Source: Acanthochromis polyacanthus
Lineage: Eukaryota; Chordata; Actinopteri; Pomacentridae
Direction of reading: 5' to 3'
NCBI RefSeq assembly: GCF_021347895.1
Contig: NC_067135.1
Coordinates: forward strand, 23,447,847 to 23,511,846
DNA: 64,000 nt
In this document: piece by piece, positions 11,783-22,599 of the stretch
Layout: every line of letters starts with the position of its first letter
Position numbering within the stretch: the first letter of the stretch is position 1
Position numbers and translations under genes: made by a program
Notes under the pieces: model-generated
Databases searched by the model: none
What the model was told of the DNA's origin: nothing
The model's input: only the letters and a program-made list of their open reading frames with translations

Positions 11783-11936
11783 GGATGAAAACATTTTAAC
11801 TCCCAGCAGCAGGGTAGCGCCCCCTGCTGGTGTACAGCAATACCACTAGACCTGCAGTACACTGTAGTACTGGAAGAGGCTGTAATAATGTCAGTGTAGT
11901 TCATAAGGTTAGTTTACAAATTTTGATTCACATTTG
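11783..11936. other. Spacer between foldback and 7TM gene tail
   Basis: Short unique sequence containing GCAGCAGGGTAGCGCCCCCTGC, a small dyad. No gene seen. Confidence 0.3.
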
Positions 11937-12340
11937 TAGAAAGAGTGAATCCTGCATTTTAGATACCCCGCTGTTGTAGCTCTTTTTGCTGTTGTAGCTC
12001 TGGTTGCTGCCAGTGTTGTTGTTGTTGCTGTTGTTCTCCAGAAGGCAACTGCAGGACTAAAGCAGACTGGAGTCCAACGAAAATGAGGTGAAGGTTTGTG
12101 AAAACCAGAGAATTCACATTAGCAATTATATAATTGTTGAAGACAGCTGTTGTTGCTGTTGTAGCTCTTGTTGCTGTTGTAGCTCTTGTTGCTGCCAGTG
12201 TTGTGGCGCTTGTTGTTGCCAGTGTTGTTGCTGTTGTTCTGCCGAAGGCAACTTCAGGACTAATGCACACTGGAGTCCATCGAACATGAGGTTAAGGTTT
12301 GTGAAAAGCAGAACATTCACATTAATAATTTCATAGCTGC
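11937..12340 (-). repeat. Tandem duplication (~202 bp x 2) of the 7TM gene's TM7 and Q-tail
   Basis: AAGGTTTGTGAAAA, ATTCACATTA and the polyglutamine CAA/CAG tract occur twice with an offset of about 202 bases (12293 and 12091). The distal copy (about 11937-12138) is in a different frame from the receptor ORF. Its own frame encodes a diverged TM7-like peptide (NVNSLVFTNLHLIFVGLQ) and another Q-rich tail. The glutamine tract is made of CAA and CAG codons on the minus strand. Confidence 0.8.
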
Positions 12341-13055
12341 TTGAGCTGTAAAGGAGGCACTGAAGAATGAAAGTGGGCAGGTAGACAACCAGGAAGTTGC
12401 ACATTGCGATGAGCACAATCAGTTTCTTCAGGATGGCAGTGGACGGGGACAAGGTAGGGCTTGGAGATTTTACAATGACGGCCAGAGCAAGCAGAAACAT
12501 AAAAACAGCCATAATGAATATGGCCATTTGGGGGCCGCACCAATAAAGTGGAACTGTAATGAAAATCAGTACACCAATCAATGAGTAGATGCCGCGAACA
12601 CTGGCTACAATCTGTGGCTGACAAAGATAATCAACGGACAATGAGGCATTCACAAGATGAATAATCACTCCAAACCACTTGGACAGGAACCAGATGACTT
12701 TGTGGGAGAGACAGTAACTTCCACCATCGCAGAAACTTGCAATCATCTTAGCTCCCAAGGCTATTGCCATGATCAGATTCAGAGCATCCATGATGAGCAG
12801 AGACATCAGAGAGTTGTGGATGACTTCAACACGCATGAAGCAGTTTTCCTGGGAGGAGGAGGTCATGATGCAGGATCTTATAAAAAGGCTGAGATTGCTG
12901 CGATGGTACCAGAAGGCCTCGATGATGACGAGGAGGCCCAGCAGGGAGCTTCCCATCAGGAATCCTACTGCCAGGTAGGGGTTTCCATCAACACCTGCTG
13001 ATCCGAGCACTGCTGCCTCCCAGATGGAAGTCAAACTACTGGAAGTGTTCTCCAT
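12126..13055 (-). CDS. Intronless rhodopsin-like 7TM receptor-like protein with Gln-rich tail (family unknown)
   Basis: A 309-codon single-exon ORF. Seven hydrophobic segments are visible at roughly residues 28-48, 80-101, 118-140, 156-172, 176-196, 209-235 and 245-266. Rhodopsin-class hallmarks are an N-terminal NxS glycosylation site (Asn3), Asp90 in TM2, Cys115 at the top of TM3 with Cys173 before TM5 as a possible disulfide pair, and a Pro227 in TM6 (VVYLP). The DRY motif is replaced by VDYLCQP (141-147) and NPxxY by FDGLQCA (258-264), so signalling may differ or the gene may be decaying. Residues 274-303 are mostly Gln with His-Trp insertions, an unusual cytoplasmic tail. The start has a good context (ATCATGG). 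No introns are needed. Tc1 debris lies upstream and a duplicated tail fragment downstream. I do not recognise the subfamily; a fish-specific chemosensory-type receptor is one possibility. An intact ORF of this length with membrane topology argues that it is or recently was a gene. Confidence 0.65.
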   Translation of the reverse strand: MENTSSSLTSIWEAAVLGSAGVDGNPYLAVGFLMGSSLLGLLVIIEAFWYHRSNLSLFIRSCIMTSSSQENCFMRVEVIHNSLMSLLIMDALNLIMAIALGAKMIASFCDGGSYCLSHKVIWFLSKWFGVIIHLVNASLSVDYLCQPQIVASVRGIYSLIGVLIFITVPLYWCGPQMAIFIMAVFMFLLALAVIVKSPSPTLSPSTAILKKLIVLIAMCNFLVVYLPTFILQCLLYSSSSYEIINVNVLLFTNLNLMFDGLQCALVLKLPSAEQQQQHWQQQAPQHWQQQELQQQQELQQQQQLSSTII

Positions 13056-13139
13056 GATATGTTTGTCTCAGTTGTCAAGCTTTTGGAGGACAGAGAAGAT
13101 CACCATTTTAAACATTATCTGCAAAATACAGAGATGTGA

Positions 13140-13550
13140 AGTGTTTCTTCTATTGTTGCATATTCGTCACACTTAAATCTCTCTTTAGAACGTAGCATCA
13201 TGTGCTGCTTTTTCAGAGCCTTTATCTACTTCACAATGAAGACATGTTCTATTTAGTGATGTTTAGGTTCAACAAGCCTGGCAGTAATCATATGTGAGTG
13301 TGGATGGAGAAACTGAACCCAACTGATGAATGAATTTGGTCATTTGGTAGATTGGTAGCGAAGGGGACAATTACTTTTCACATCGGGCAAGATGGACTGG
13401 ACAATATTTTTTCCTTCAATAAATGAAATAATCATTTAAAAACTGCATTTTGTGTTTTCTTGGGTTATCTTCAACTGGTATTATTAAACAAATATGCAAA
13501 AATAGAAGATTTGTGTAGGGGGGCAAGCACTTTTTCACAACGCTGTATGT
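13140..13550 (-). mobile_element. Tc1-like element fragment (family A), one end only
   Basis: Shares GCATCATGTGCTGCTTTTTC, GGTTCAACAAGCCTGGCAGT and CATATGTGAGTGTGGATGG with the other family A copies at 17671, 19797, 24785 and 59285. It ends in the family's terminal GGGGGCAAGCACTTTTTCAC phrase near 13540. The transposase-coding part is missing. Confidence 0.7.
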
Positions 13551-13839
13551 CTAATGTAAATTCAAGACAATTCCGGTTTATTTAGCTAAATTGGCTCCAA
13601 GACTTGATTCCAAGTCTTCCTGACCTTACAAACTGGCATTGATGCTGTCAAATCATAAGTCATTTTGATTTAAAATAGGACTGATTGTCATGAAAAGGCG
13701 AATTCTCTACTCTGTCATAATTCATTAGCAGTCAGAGAAAATGTATTCAAGCAAATGTCCAGAACATCATAATGTCTAGTTTGAGTTAGTGGGACATCTG
13801 CTGATGTGGCCTAGCTGGATCAACGTCTGCCGTCATCAA
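13551..13839. other. Spacer, nothing recognised
   Basis: No supported feature. Confidence 0.3.
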
Positions 13840-14398
13840 TAGCTGGGTTTCCATTACAGTTTTTCGCAAAATAAAAGCGATATTTCTAAAATTTCGACAA
13901 AGTATATTTGCACTTTGAACGTGTTTCCATTGAAGGTTGTTCTGGGCAGAAGCATCGTAACTCTCGTAAAATATCCTCCCGCGAGATTTCGATGTCGAAC
14001 CCTTTCTCCCTTTTTTCTGCTTCTGTCTCCTTATAACACTCTGCATTCCTCTGCTGTTTGCTGTCTGGTATGGCAGTGATGTTTTTCTTAAGAATAATGG
14101 CAAGAAAAGTCTCGGTCTCCTCTTCTGTCCACACGTACTGCGCCATGTTTACTCCGAGAGAACTGGTCATGTGACCAGGTACATCACGTCCGATGACGTA
14201 TAATTGCGGAAAAAGTGTTTCTATTGCGCTTTTGCGATATTTTTCAATATCGAAACGTCTGAAAAACCACCTCATGAGAGCGTAAAAACTTTTTAGCGAT
14301 ATTTTAGTCCTTTTTCGAAATTCTGGTGTTTCCATTACCAGTTTTTTATTGCGCTATTTACATTTTGCGAATATCTAAGGGTAATGGAAATGCAGCTA
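13840..14398 (-). mobile_element. DNA transposon with a Myb/SANT-like domain ORF
   Basis: Imperfect inverted ends: TAGCTGGGTTTCCATTAC at 13840 against a right end whose reverse complement is TAGCTGCATTTCCATTAC. On the minus strand an ATG at 14146 begins MAQYVWTEEETETFLAI and continues with SKQQRNAECYKE. This resembles the trihelix/Myb-SANT-like DNA-binding domain often carried by PIF/Harbinger-type elements and their domesticated relatives. The frame runs out after about 85 codons, so it is a partial domain. The open frame continues upstream to 14335 and another frame overlaps downstream. Flanking TAG/CTA leaves the exact target duplication unclear; a 3-bp duplication would suit Harbinger. 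Subterminal GCGATATTT repeats occur near both ends. Confidence 0.6.
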
Positions 14399-14575
14399 GA
14401 AACTGACCGTCAAATTTAGCAACAGTCAGCATGATTGACAAACATTTTGACAATATTGATCATCACTGAACCTTTAAGTCTACAGATAAATCTTAATTCC
14501 CTTCATTGATTGACTCACATGCAGTTGGTCCATTGCGTTTCCTGATGGCTGACCCACGAAGACAGATGAGCGTTT
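14399..14575. other. Spacer, nothing recognised
   Basis: No supported feature. Confidence 0.3.
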
Positions 14576-14579
14576 TAGC

Positions 14580-15110
14580 AGAAACGTTGAGCTGGAAGTT
14601 TTTGGCATCAGGAAGGCGGCTCTGCTTTAAACGGCTAGATCTCCATGGTAACTGATCCTGCAGAGCGCGGTCTTCATGGTAACTGATGCCGCTGCGCAGG
14701 TTCCGTTCGGATTTAAATCGGACACTAATTGTTTCCTGATGATTATTTTTGAGAGATCCAGATTCTCAACTGAGGGAAAATGTTTTCTCTGTCAACCTGT
14801 TGTTCTGTACGTGACTAAAACCACCGAATGACGCCGTGTAGTTCCAGGAACACACACTGTATGCACCGCGTTGCCATGGAAACCTGACATGATTTCAGTC
14901 GGTGATGCAGAAATCGTATAAATATGTTTACTGCAGTTGATCGAACACTGATTGATTATTTATCACAGAGAATGTTCAATCAGTCACATTAATTTGACTT
15001 TGCTTTGTCCACAAATGAACCTGATTTCCTTCATTATGAGACAGTCAGACCGAAATGCACTTCAATATAATATTGTGTGTAAATAGATGAAGTATAAAGT
15101 TTTATTGTGC
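14580..15110 (+). repeat. Dispersed repeat, inverted homologue of 38520-39440
   Basis: Landmarks CATGGTAACTGAT (twice, 31 bases apart, near 14645 and 14676), GATTTAAATC, TCCTGATGATTATTT, CACACACTGTATGCA, GTTGCCATGGAAACCTGA and AAATGCACTTCAATATAA occur in the same order on the opposite strand at 38520-39000. Here only about two of the 31-bp units are present, whereas the other copy carries a large array of them. Confidence 0.75.
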
Positions 15111-16465
15111 AGCTGTCAGTTATCAATAATCAGCTGCATTGATGGGTAAAATAAATGTATGAACACACGTTTAATAGGAAACTACCACAGTGACAGTATG
15201 GGGTTGTCATAGGAAAAAAAGAATTTGTCATTGATAAAAGAAATATTAACATTTTCTGTCTTTCTTCACGTCTGTGTTTTCAGAGACATTTTTTAAGACA
15301 AGTCCCCGTCTCTCTGATGCCATTCAACTGTAGCGACTTATTTCCAAAACATTTCATATTCAATGACCACCTATACCATCCCTGGTTTAGCAGTGTTCTC
15401 CCAGCATTCCTGCAGTAGCAGCTTTTTACGCTCATACATCTTCATGTTCCTCTTTGTTCTCCATTCAAACAATTGACTGAAGCAGCTGGACACCATTTTT
15501 TCTTTTGCTCACAATGCGTCTTCTGGCTTATAAGTAACACCATAGTTTTCAGTTTTCATGTTTTGAGGTGTTTTTGGTCACATTTTACCTCACTGTTAGC
15601 TCCTTTTTCACTGCCATATAAAGTCTCTATGGAAACAGAACAGCCATGACTAGAAGTAGAGAGAACTCCGTAATCTATTTTGTGCAGCATGACAAAGTTA
15701 TTATGGCAACAATTAATTGTAAAACAGAAAAAAATGAAAGTTGCATTTCTTTGATTATTCGTTTTGCAAAACTTAGAAGAAAGCAACATTTTTCCAAGTG
15801 TCCACAGGCGTTACCAACACCTGGAAGAAGTTGAAGTATTACCTGCGAATTCTAGTACTTCTTATGTTTTCCATTTGTTCCTGTACTTGTCTCCAGCGGA
15901 GTCAATGTTAGCTCCTCAGTTGTGCCGAGAAATGAATTCCAATATTTTATCTGTTTGGCTTTGGTCATTTTTACTGATGAAAACCGTGAGCCACACATTC
16001 ACAGACTGTTGGAACGTTGAAAACCCAATGATTCTTTGTGCTTTTGTGGCTTCTGTAGTGTAAGTTTGAGTGATGTTTTTTAAAGAAAGTGTGTTTTTCT
16101 TTTGCACAAGTGGATTCAGAGAGACAACGGTGGAAGCAGGGACGAAAGGAAGCAAACCAACTTTAGTTCTATCCTTAGTCTCTCTAACAGTGGACTTTAA
16201 ATAGATCCAGAATTTACTGCACAGAGGACAGAAACATTTGTTTTTCACTTATTTTTCTATTTCACATCAACAGAAAACAGTGAAATGCAACAATTTCTTC
16301 AAAATTAATGGCAAGTACTGAAGTTGATGCTGCGTGAAATGGGGGAGGGAAGGAAAGCGGGAAGCAGGGTTAAGAGGATTTTTAGAGTCAATGAAAGGCT
16401 CATTGTGACAAATTCACCTCTGACTCTGTAAGCTAGAGAGTTTAATCCAGTGGAGGAGCTGAGGA
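15111..16465. other. No recognised feature
   Basis: AT-rich. The short overlapping ORFs near 15.6-16.2 kb show no domains or splice sites. Confidence 0.4.
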
Positions 16466-16471
16466 GGGACT

Positions 16472-17351
16472 GTTAAGCCGCATTTCGTAATAACGGTGCA
16501 TTTTGTAACAAACGTCCAAAATGTAATAACTTTGTCGTTTCATTTCGTAATAAAGCCGCATTTCGTAATAAACTGCCGCATTTTGTAATAAACTGACCCA
16601 ACGCATTTTGTAAAAATGTTTGTCGCATTACGTAATAAGTTATTACATTTTGAGAAAATTATTACAAAATGCACTTGCAATCTTTTGATTTTCTGGAAAA
16701 AGTAATAACATGGTGCATTATGTAATAAGGTATTATTATTGTACGTTAAACAATAAACCAATAGATGAGTGACCTTTATTGATTTGTATGTATGTTTTCT
16801 TGTAGTTATTTGGCCTAATAAAGCTGTGTGTGGCAGAATACTCCAAAGATAATATATTTTCCTTAGTATTTTTTCTAAGTCACTGATTTGCTATTTCTTT
16901 CAAAAATATGTAGCCTATAGTTTTTAATGTTTTATAATATTTTCTTTAACTATTTACTTTAATATTTCAGATGTTTTTCTGATGTAGCCTTCTATTTTTA
17001 CTTCTTGGTACTAATTATTATTATTATTATTATTATTTTTTTTTTTTTTTACTTGAGTACATTCAAAATATTTATAAATATCTGACTTTTCTACCCACCT
17101 TTGTGCAAAGTCAATGCACTACTTGTATACTGAACAGAATTAAAGCGCAGCCGTCTTCACACAGCTGAAACCAAAGCCTGGGATGGCAAACAAATCTCAC
17201 TGCACAACAGCGCTTAAGTTCAGTTAACTCATGCTTTTGGTGCCTTTTACGTGATAAGTTTTAGCATTATGGATCGAAAAGAACTTTTGTTTGTAGCGCC
17301 TGTAAACACACTGCTCTAAGACGCATCCATATGCATATCTCTCTCTCTCCT

Positions 17352-17388
<37 letters not shown>

Positions 17389-17622
17389 CCCTCTCCCTCT
17401 TTCTTTCTCTTCCTCTTTGTCTGTATCTCTCTCCCTCTCTCAAAATGTAATAACTTATTACGTAATGCGGCAAAAATTTTTACAAAATGCGTTGGGTCAG
17501 TTTATTACAAAATGCGGCAGTTTATTACGAAAGGCGGCTTTATTACGAAATGAAACGACAAAGTTATTACATTTTGGACGTTTATTACAAAATGCACCGT
17601 TATTACGAAATGCGGCTTAACA
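16472..17622. mobile_element. 1.15-kb foldback element with reiterated GCATTTCGTAATAA motif
   Basis: Terminal inverted repeats of about 185 bases: 16472-16654 against 17438-17622. They begin GTTAAGCCGCATTTCGTAAT on each side. Each arm is itself a string of near-identical 14-mers of the form GCATTTYGTAATAA spaced by short linkers, with at least six to eight per arm. GGGACT flanks the element at 16466-16471 and 17623-17628, an apparent 6-bp target duplication. The interior is AT-rich and holds a CT-rich microsatellite (17337-17440) but no transposase. Reiterated subterminal motifs are typical of transposase-binding sites. I cannot assign a family. Confidence 0.85.
17337..17440. repeat. (CT)n-rich microsatellite inside the foldback element
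   Basis: A pure CTCTCT run interrupted by CCTGCTCG and CCCCTCTCC. It directly abuts the right inverted arm. Confidence 0.85.
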
Positions 17623-17644
17623 GGGACTCACATATGGGAGCTGT

Positions 17645-17670
17645 AAAAAAAAAAAAAAAAAAAAAAAAAA
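17645..17670 (+). repeat. Poly(A) run of about 26
   Basis: Uninterrupted A tract between the right end of the foldback element and the left end of the next Tc1-like copy. Confidence 0.9.
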
Positions 17671-18490
17671 CCAACAGAAATGTTTTATTTTTGTGTATTT
17701 GTCTCACTTAAATGTTCCAGATCATCAAATTAATTTTATTGGAATACAAAGATAAACCAACTAAACACAAAATGCAGTTTCTAGATGGTTTGATTTATTG
17801 AAGGAAAAATACTGTCCAGTCCATCTTGCCTTATGTGAAAAGTAATTGCCCCCTTAGCTACCAATCTACCAAATGACCGAATTCATTCATCAGTTGGGTT
17901 CAGTTTCTCCATCCACACTCACATATGATTACTGCCAGGCTTGTTGAACCTAAACATCACTAAATAGAACCTTTCTTCATTGTGAAGTAGATAAAAGCTC
18001 TGAAAAAGCAGCACATGATGCCACGTTCTGAAGAGATTCAAGAACAGATGAGGAACAAAGTCATTGACATTCATCAGTCCGGAGGGTTTCAAAGCCATTG
18101 CTGAGGCTCTGGGACTCCAGAGAACCACAGTGAGAGACATTATCCACAAATGGAGAAACATGGAACAGTGGAGAACCTTCCCAGGAGTGGACCAACCGCC
18201 AACATTTCTCCAAGAACATAAACATCAAATCCAGGAGGTCACAGAAGAACCCAGAGGAACATCTAAAGATCTGCAGACCTCACTGGTTTTCACAGGAGTG
18301 ATGTAGGTTCTCAATAAATCCTAAATAAATCATCATGTAAAAATAGCATTTTATCTTTAAGGGGTTATCTCTGTCTAATATTCAAGAAATATGAATATTA
18401 GTTTGATGATCTGGAACATTTAAGTGCGAGAAATGTGTAAAAACATAAGATTTCTGTTGGGGGGGCAAATATTTTTTTCAGAGCACTGTA
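17671..18490 (+). mobile_element. Tc1-like family A copy, internally deleted (keeps DNA-binding region)
   Basis: Ends are inverted: a left CCAACAGAAAT and a right ATTTCTGTTGG-like phrase (AAGATTTCTGTTGGGGGGGC). The plus-strand frame around 18020-18290 encodes an HTH-type transposase N-terminus with RTTVRDIIHKWRN and SGGFKAIAEALGLQ-type motifs (one frame break near 18080). The catalytic DDE region is deleted. The element therefore could bind its ends but not cut. It is a dead internal-deletion derivative. Confidence 0.75.
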
Positions 18491-19796
18491 CATTGACACA
18501 TACGATAATCGCTACAATCAAAGGAAAAGAGAATGATATTGGTGCATTTTAACAAACAGGTGGACGATGGGGACAGAAAAACTAGTAAAATAATAGAGGC
18601 AACTGTGACCACAACATTGCTAGCTTGTGTAATTCTGCCATTAGCAGCCCATCTGGGACACGTGTTCGACCAGTCAGGTTGCTCCGATGGAAACTCCCCA
18701 TTGTACAAACCCCCTGACTGGAGTTATGACAGACAAAGTCACATTGTGTAACCGAAACCACAGCTGGACGCCATCTGGTTCACTGTGCATCGTCCAGCAG
18801 GAAAAGTGATGTATTTATGTTGCAGGATGGAAGCTGTACTTTATAGGAATTATGGGCTCAGCTGGAACAGTCTGTGAGCCGCGACTCTCCTCGTACATGG
18901 TTTAGTTTGACTGTTAACTCCGCTCTGCTGAGACGACGACTGGTGGCGTCAGTGAACGTCAAGAAAACTGGGAGGCTTTTTGATTTGAATAAATGTGGTG
19001 TTTTGTTGGGTAAAATTTATTTTGTTTAAAGATCTCAGCTCATAAACTTACCATTCCATCAGTCTTTTTGCATTAACTTCTCATGAAACTCTGTTCAATC
19101 AAAAAAACATAATTATTAACAAAATTTGCTAAATTTCCTTGCTGTTAAGTAGGTCATGCAAGAGATTTAAGAAAAAGTTAGTTGTGAAAATTTCATTTAG
19201 TTATCTCTACATTTAGATTAATTTTTTTAATAAAAATAAGTTCGTTTAATTGATGCTACCAATTTTGTTGCGTTAACCAAACTCATCCAAATAATGCTTG
19301 CAACTTAAAATATTTATCTAATTTTGTCTCTTGCTTCCAGGCATGTATTCATATAGGATTATTTGTCTGAATTTATTTAAGCCAAAAAAAAAAAAAAGAA
19401 TTTATTTAAGCCAATCTCAGTCTTTGTGGGCTGTGCTAAGATTAGGATGTAGCAGTGATGTCCAAGCAAAATGACAAAAGGGGAAGGAATTTGTTCATCT
19501 ATTGTATGCAAGGAGGTGAGAGCTAGCATCAAAATGGCAATTTGTTTACAAAAACCAAACACACCGTGATCCAGATCCTTGGAAAAAAGTCTACATATTT
19601 CATGTGTACGTCGCTGCTCAGAGGTTTGTTGGTTGTTGTTGGACAGGAAGTACAGAGCAATGTAAAATCCAAGAAAGAAATGATAGGTTTATCCCTGACA
19701 TCTGCATCCTCACAGTGAGACCAACTATCACCTTCCATTACAGACACTTAACTGGACAATACAAGAAGTTCTGATGACTCAATGTGAAGACACAGT
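18491..19796. other. No recognised feature
   Basis: AT-rich. The phrase TTTATTTAAGCCAA occurs twice around a poly(A) run near 19372-19412, a small local duplication. Confidence 0.4.
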
Positions 19797-20668
19797 GCCA
19801 TTTCAAAATATTTGCCCCCAACAGAAATCTTCTGTTTTTGCATATTTCTCACATTTAAATGTTCCAGATCATCAACTAATATTTCTATTTATTGAAAATT
19901 ACACAGAGATAACCCACAAAACACAAAATACAGTTTCTAATTGAAGATTTATTGAAGACTTATATCACCATGTGAAAAAGTAATTGCCCCCCTGGACCTA
20001 ATAACTGGTTTGGCAGCAACAACTGCAGTTAAATGTTTGTTCCAGCTTGTGATCAGTCTTTTCCATCACCATGGAGGAATTCTGCTCCACTCTTCTCTGT
20101 AGAATAGTTTGAATTCAGTCACATTAGATGGTTTTAGACTGTGAGCTGTCCTTTAAAGGTCCTGTCACAGCATGTGAACTCTTGCTCTTGGAGAAATGTT
20201 GGTGGTTGGTCCACTCCTGGGAAGGTTCTCCACTGTTCCATGTTTCTCCATTTGTGGATAATGTCTCTCACTGGGGTTCTCTGGAGTCCCAGAGCCTCAG
20301 CAATGGCTTTGAAACCCTCCAGACTGATGAATGTCAATGACTTTGTTCCTCATCTGTTCTTGAATCTCTTTAGAATGTGGCATCATGTGCTGCTTTTTCA
20401 GAGCCTTTATCTACTTCACAATGAAGACAGGTTCTATTCAGTGATGTTTAGGTTCAACAAGCCTGGCAGTAATCATATGTGAGTGTGGATGGGGAAACTG
20501 AACCCAACTGATGAATGAATTTGGTCATTTGATGATTGCTGACATAATCATTATCTAAAAACTGCCATTTGCGTTTTCATAGGTTATCTTTGTCACATTA
20601 AAACTAGTTTGATGATCTGAAACATTTGCAGTGACAAATATGCAAAAACAGAATACTTCTGTAGGGGG
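19797..20668 (-). mobile_element. Tc1-like family A copy, internally deleted
   Basis: Minus orientation. The ends carry the CCCCCAACAGAAATCTTCTG phrase and its counterpart near 20660. The transposase HTH region is present on the minus strand (RTPVRDIIHKWRNMEQW within 20337-20134). The sequence then jumps to the family's far 3' part (CCTCCATGGTGATGGAAAAG in reverse), so the catalytic core is missing. The junction lies near 20165. Confidence 0.75.
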
Positions 20669-22302
20669 TGTATCCCACCCTGGATTGTGTCTGAGCATCT
20701 CAGAACCAATAAAACCTGACAGTGACAGCAGTCTTCAAGCCCCATTTAGCTTCTATTAGCTGCAACAGAAAAGGCTGTTTAACGTAAATGTTATAGATCG
20801 TAGAGGGACTTATCATTGCCTTTTATATGCCTGCAGTGTTTCTTCCCCTGACGTATTAATTCCAGTTGTCAACCACCAGAAGGAGTGGACATCTTGTTGC
20901 GTCTCACAATTCACACCGTTGTAGTACAGCAGACACATACTAACCACACAGCATATTTTACCTTCAATCTCACGCCTCTGTTTCTTTCCTTTTCACATGT
21001 TCCTCGTGGTGTGAAATTAGCTCATCCGACACTCCTTCATCTTCCATAGTGTTACTCATGATGCGGTTCCCTCGGTGACGGCAGCCTTTATTACTTTATT
21101 ACACAGAACAGTGAGCGCTCATGTTAAACATCGGCAGGGGGGTTCATTTAGAGGAGGGAATTTAATAAATTACTGTTAAAAAATCACATTTTAAACAAAG
21201 ACTTGAGGATTTACAGAGTCACACAGATGTTTTTAGTTACTCTAAGATTTACTTTTAGGCTGAAAATGAAACTGTGCAAGGCTCTACAGGGATTGAATGG
21301 ACTGATAAGAATGAGTAAGGTTTAAGTTTTGAGCTTTATGTGGTGCAACTAGGAAATAAAGGAAATGTCAACAAGGATGGTGCGTAAATGCATATATGTA
21401 GAGACTTTATCAGTATGTCCTAAACTGCAAAAAATAGAAACTACAACATTAAAGCTGCATTGGTTATTTTTTAAACCAGCAGGAAACACAATATTATGAC
21501 TCCATAAAGCTAGTTAAGGTCGCATTTTAGCAAACCGTTGGGCAAATTAAAGCAGCTCCACCAAAACATCAAAGTTGCAGGCCCTAAAACCAAAATCTTC
21601 TGCACTGTTGGGTGAGAATTTTGAAGAAGTTTAGCCTTTTGCACACCACTCATTAATTCTATCCTCTTGCCAGTGTAAATTTTGCTAATTTGTGCTGCTT
21701 TAAGTGACCAAATTAATGAGAAATAAACAAGAAGGTCACGTCCCAGCAGGTAAACGCAAACAGGGTTTCGTCGATACTGATGAATATTTATTTGGAATCT
21801 GTTGGTTTTCGTGTGTGTTTGAGGAGAAGTGAGCTTTTAGTTTGAAATAAATCTGTCAATAAATCACAAGCCTCAAACAAGCTAATGAAAGATTGCGTGA
21901 GCAGCAACACCGATGCTCTCCTCAGGACGACTTTCAGCTCTATAGTTAAGAGGAGCTTCGGCCAAGCAGGACATAAATCAAGCAGAAAGGCCTCTTTTGA
22001 GGGAATAAAATTTGTCTCTGACTGCTTCTATTTCACCGACTCGGCTCGGTGCAGCAGAGCGCTGATTGTTGCCGTGCTGTTGACACAATCAGCTGCACTT
22101 TAATGGGATTTTCTGACAGCAGAAGAGACACTCAAAGTAAAACAAAAAAACGTAAACGAAGGAGTCTACTCCGAGCGGTTTGGTCCAGTTTTCTGAAGGA
22201 GAATCCTTGCTGTGCTGTGGTGTCAGAACTTTAATCAGAGTGAGGGGTTAGTTTTCTTCCTGCTTTGGCGGCAGATTCCTGAACAACAAAAAGGTTAAAC
22301 CA
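20669..22302. other. No recognised feature
   Basis: No supported gene or repeat; short ORFs only. Confidence 0.4.
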
Positions 22303-22450
22303 CGGGGTGCCCAGATGGCTCAACTGGTCTAGTTGCCGACCCATCAACAGGGGCTGTAATTCGTGATGCAGCGGCCGCGGTTTGATTCCAGCTCACAACT
22401 GTTTGCTGCAGGTCTTCCTCTCCATTCTTCTCCCTTCTTTCCTGTCTGAC
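22303..22450 (+). mobile_element. tRNA-derived SINE
   Basis: Contains a Pol III A-box-like TGGCTCAACTGGTC and a B-box-like GGTTTGATTCC about 65 bases apart. A pyrimidine-rich body follows (TCCTCTCCATTC, CTTTCCTGTCTGACTCTC). This is the layout of fish tRNA-type SINEs. Neither target duplication nor tail was delimited. Confidence 0.65.
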
Positions 22451-22599
22451 TCTCAATTAATACCCTGCAAAAAATGGCCTACAAAATATTTTGGAGAAAA
22501 AAAAAAGGTTCAAACATAAATTAAAGCTGCCAGATTGGGTCTTTGACTCCTTGCTGGTTAGCGAATCCACGCATGTCCACCAGGTGGTGCTGCAACTGA

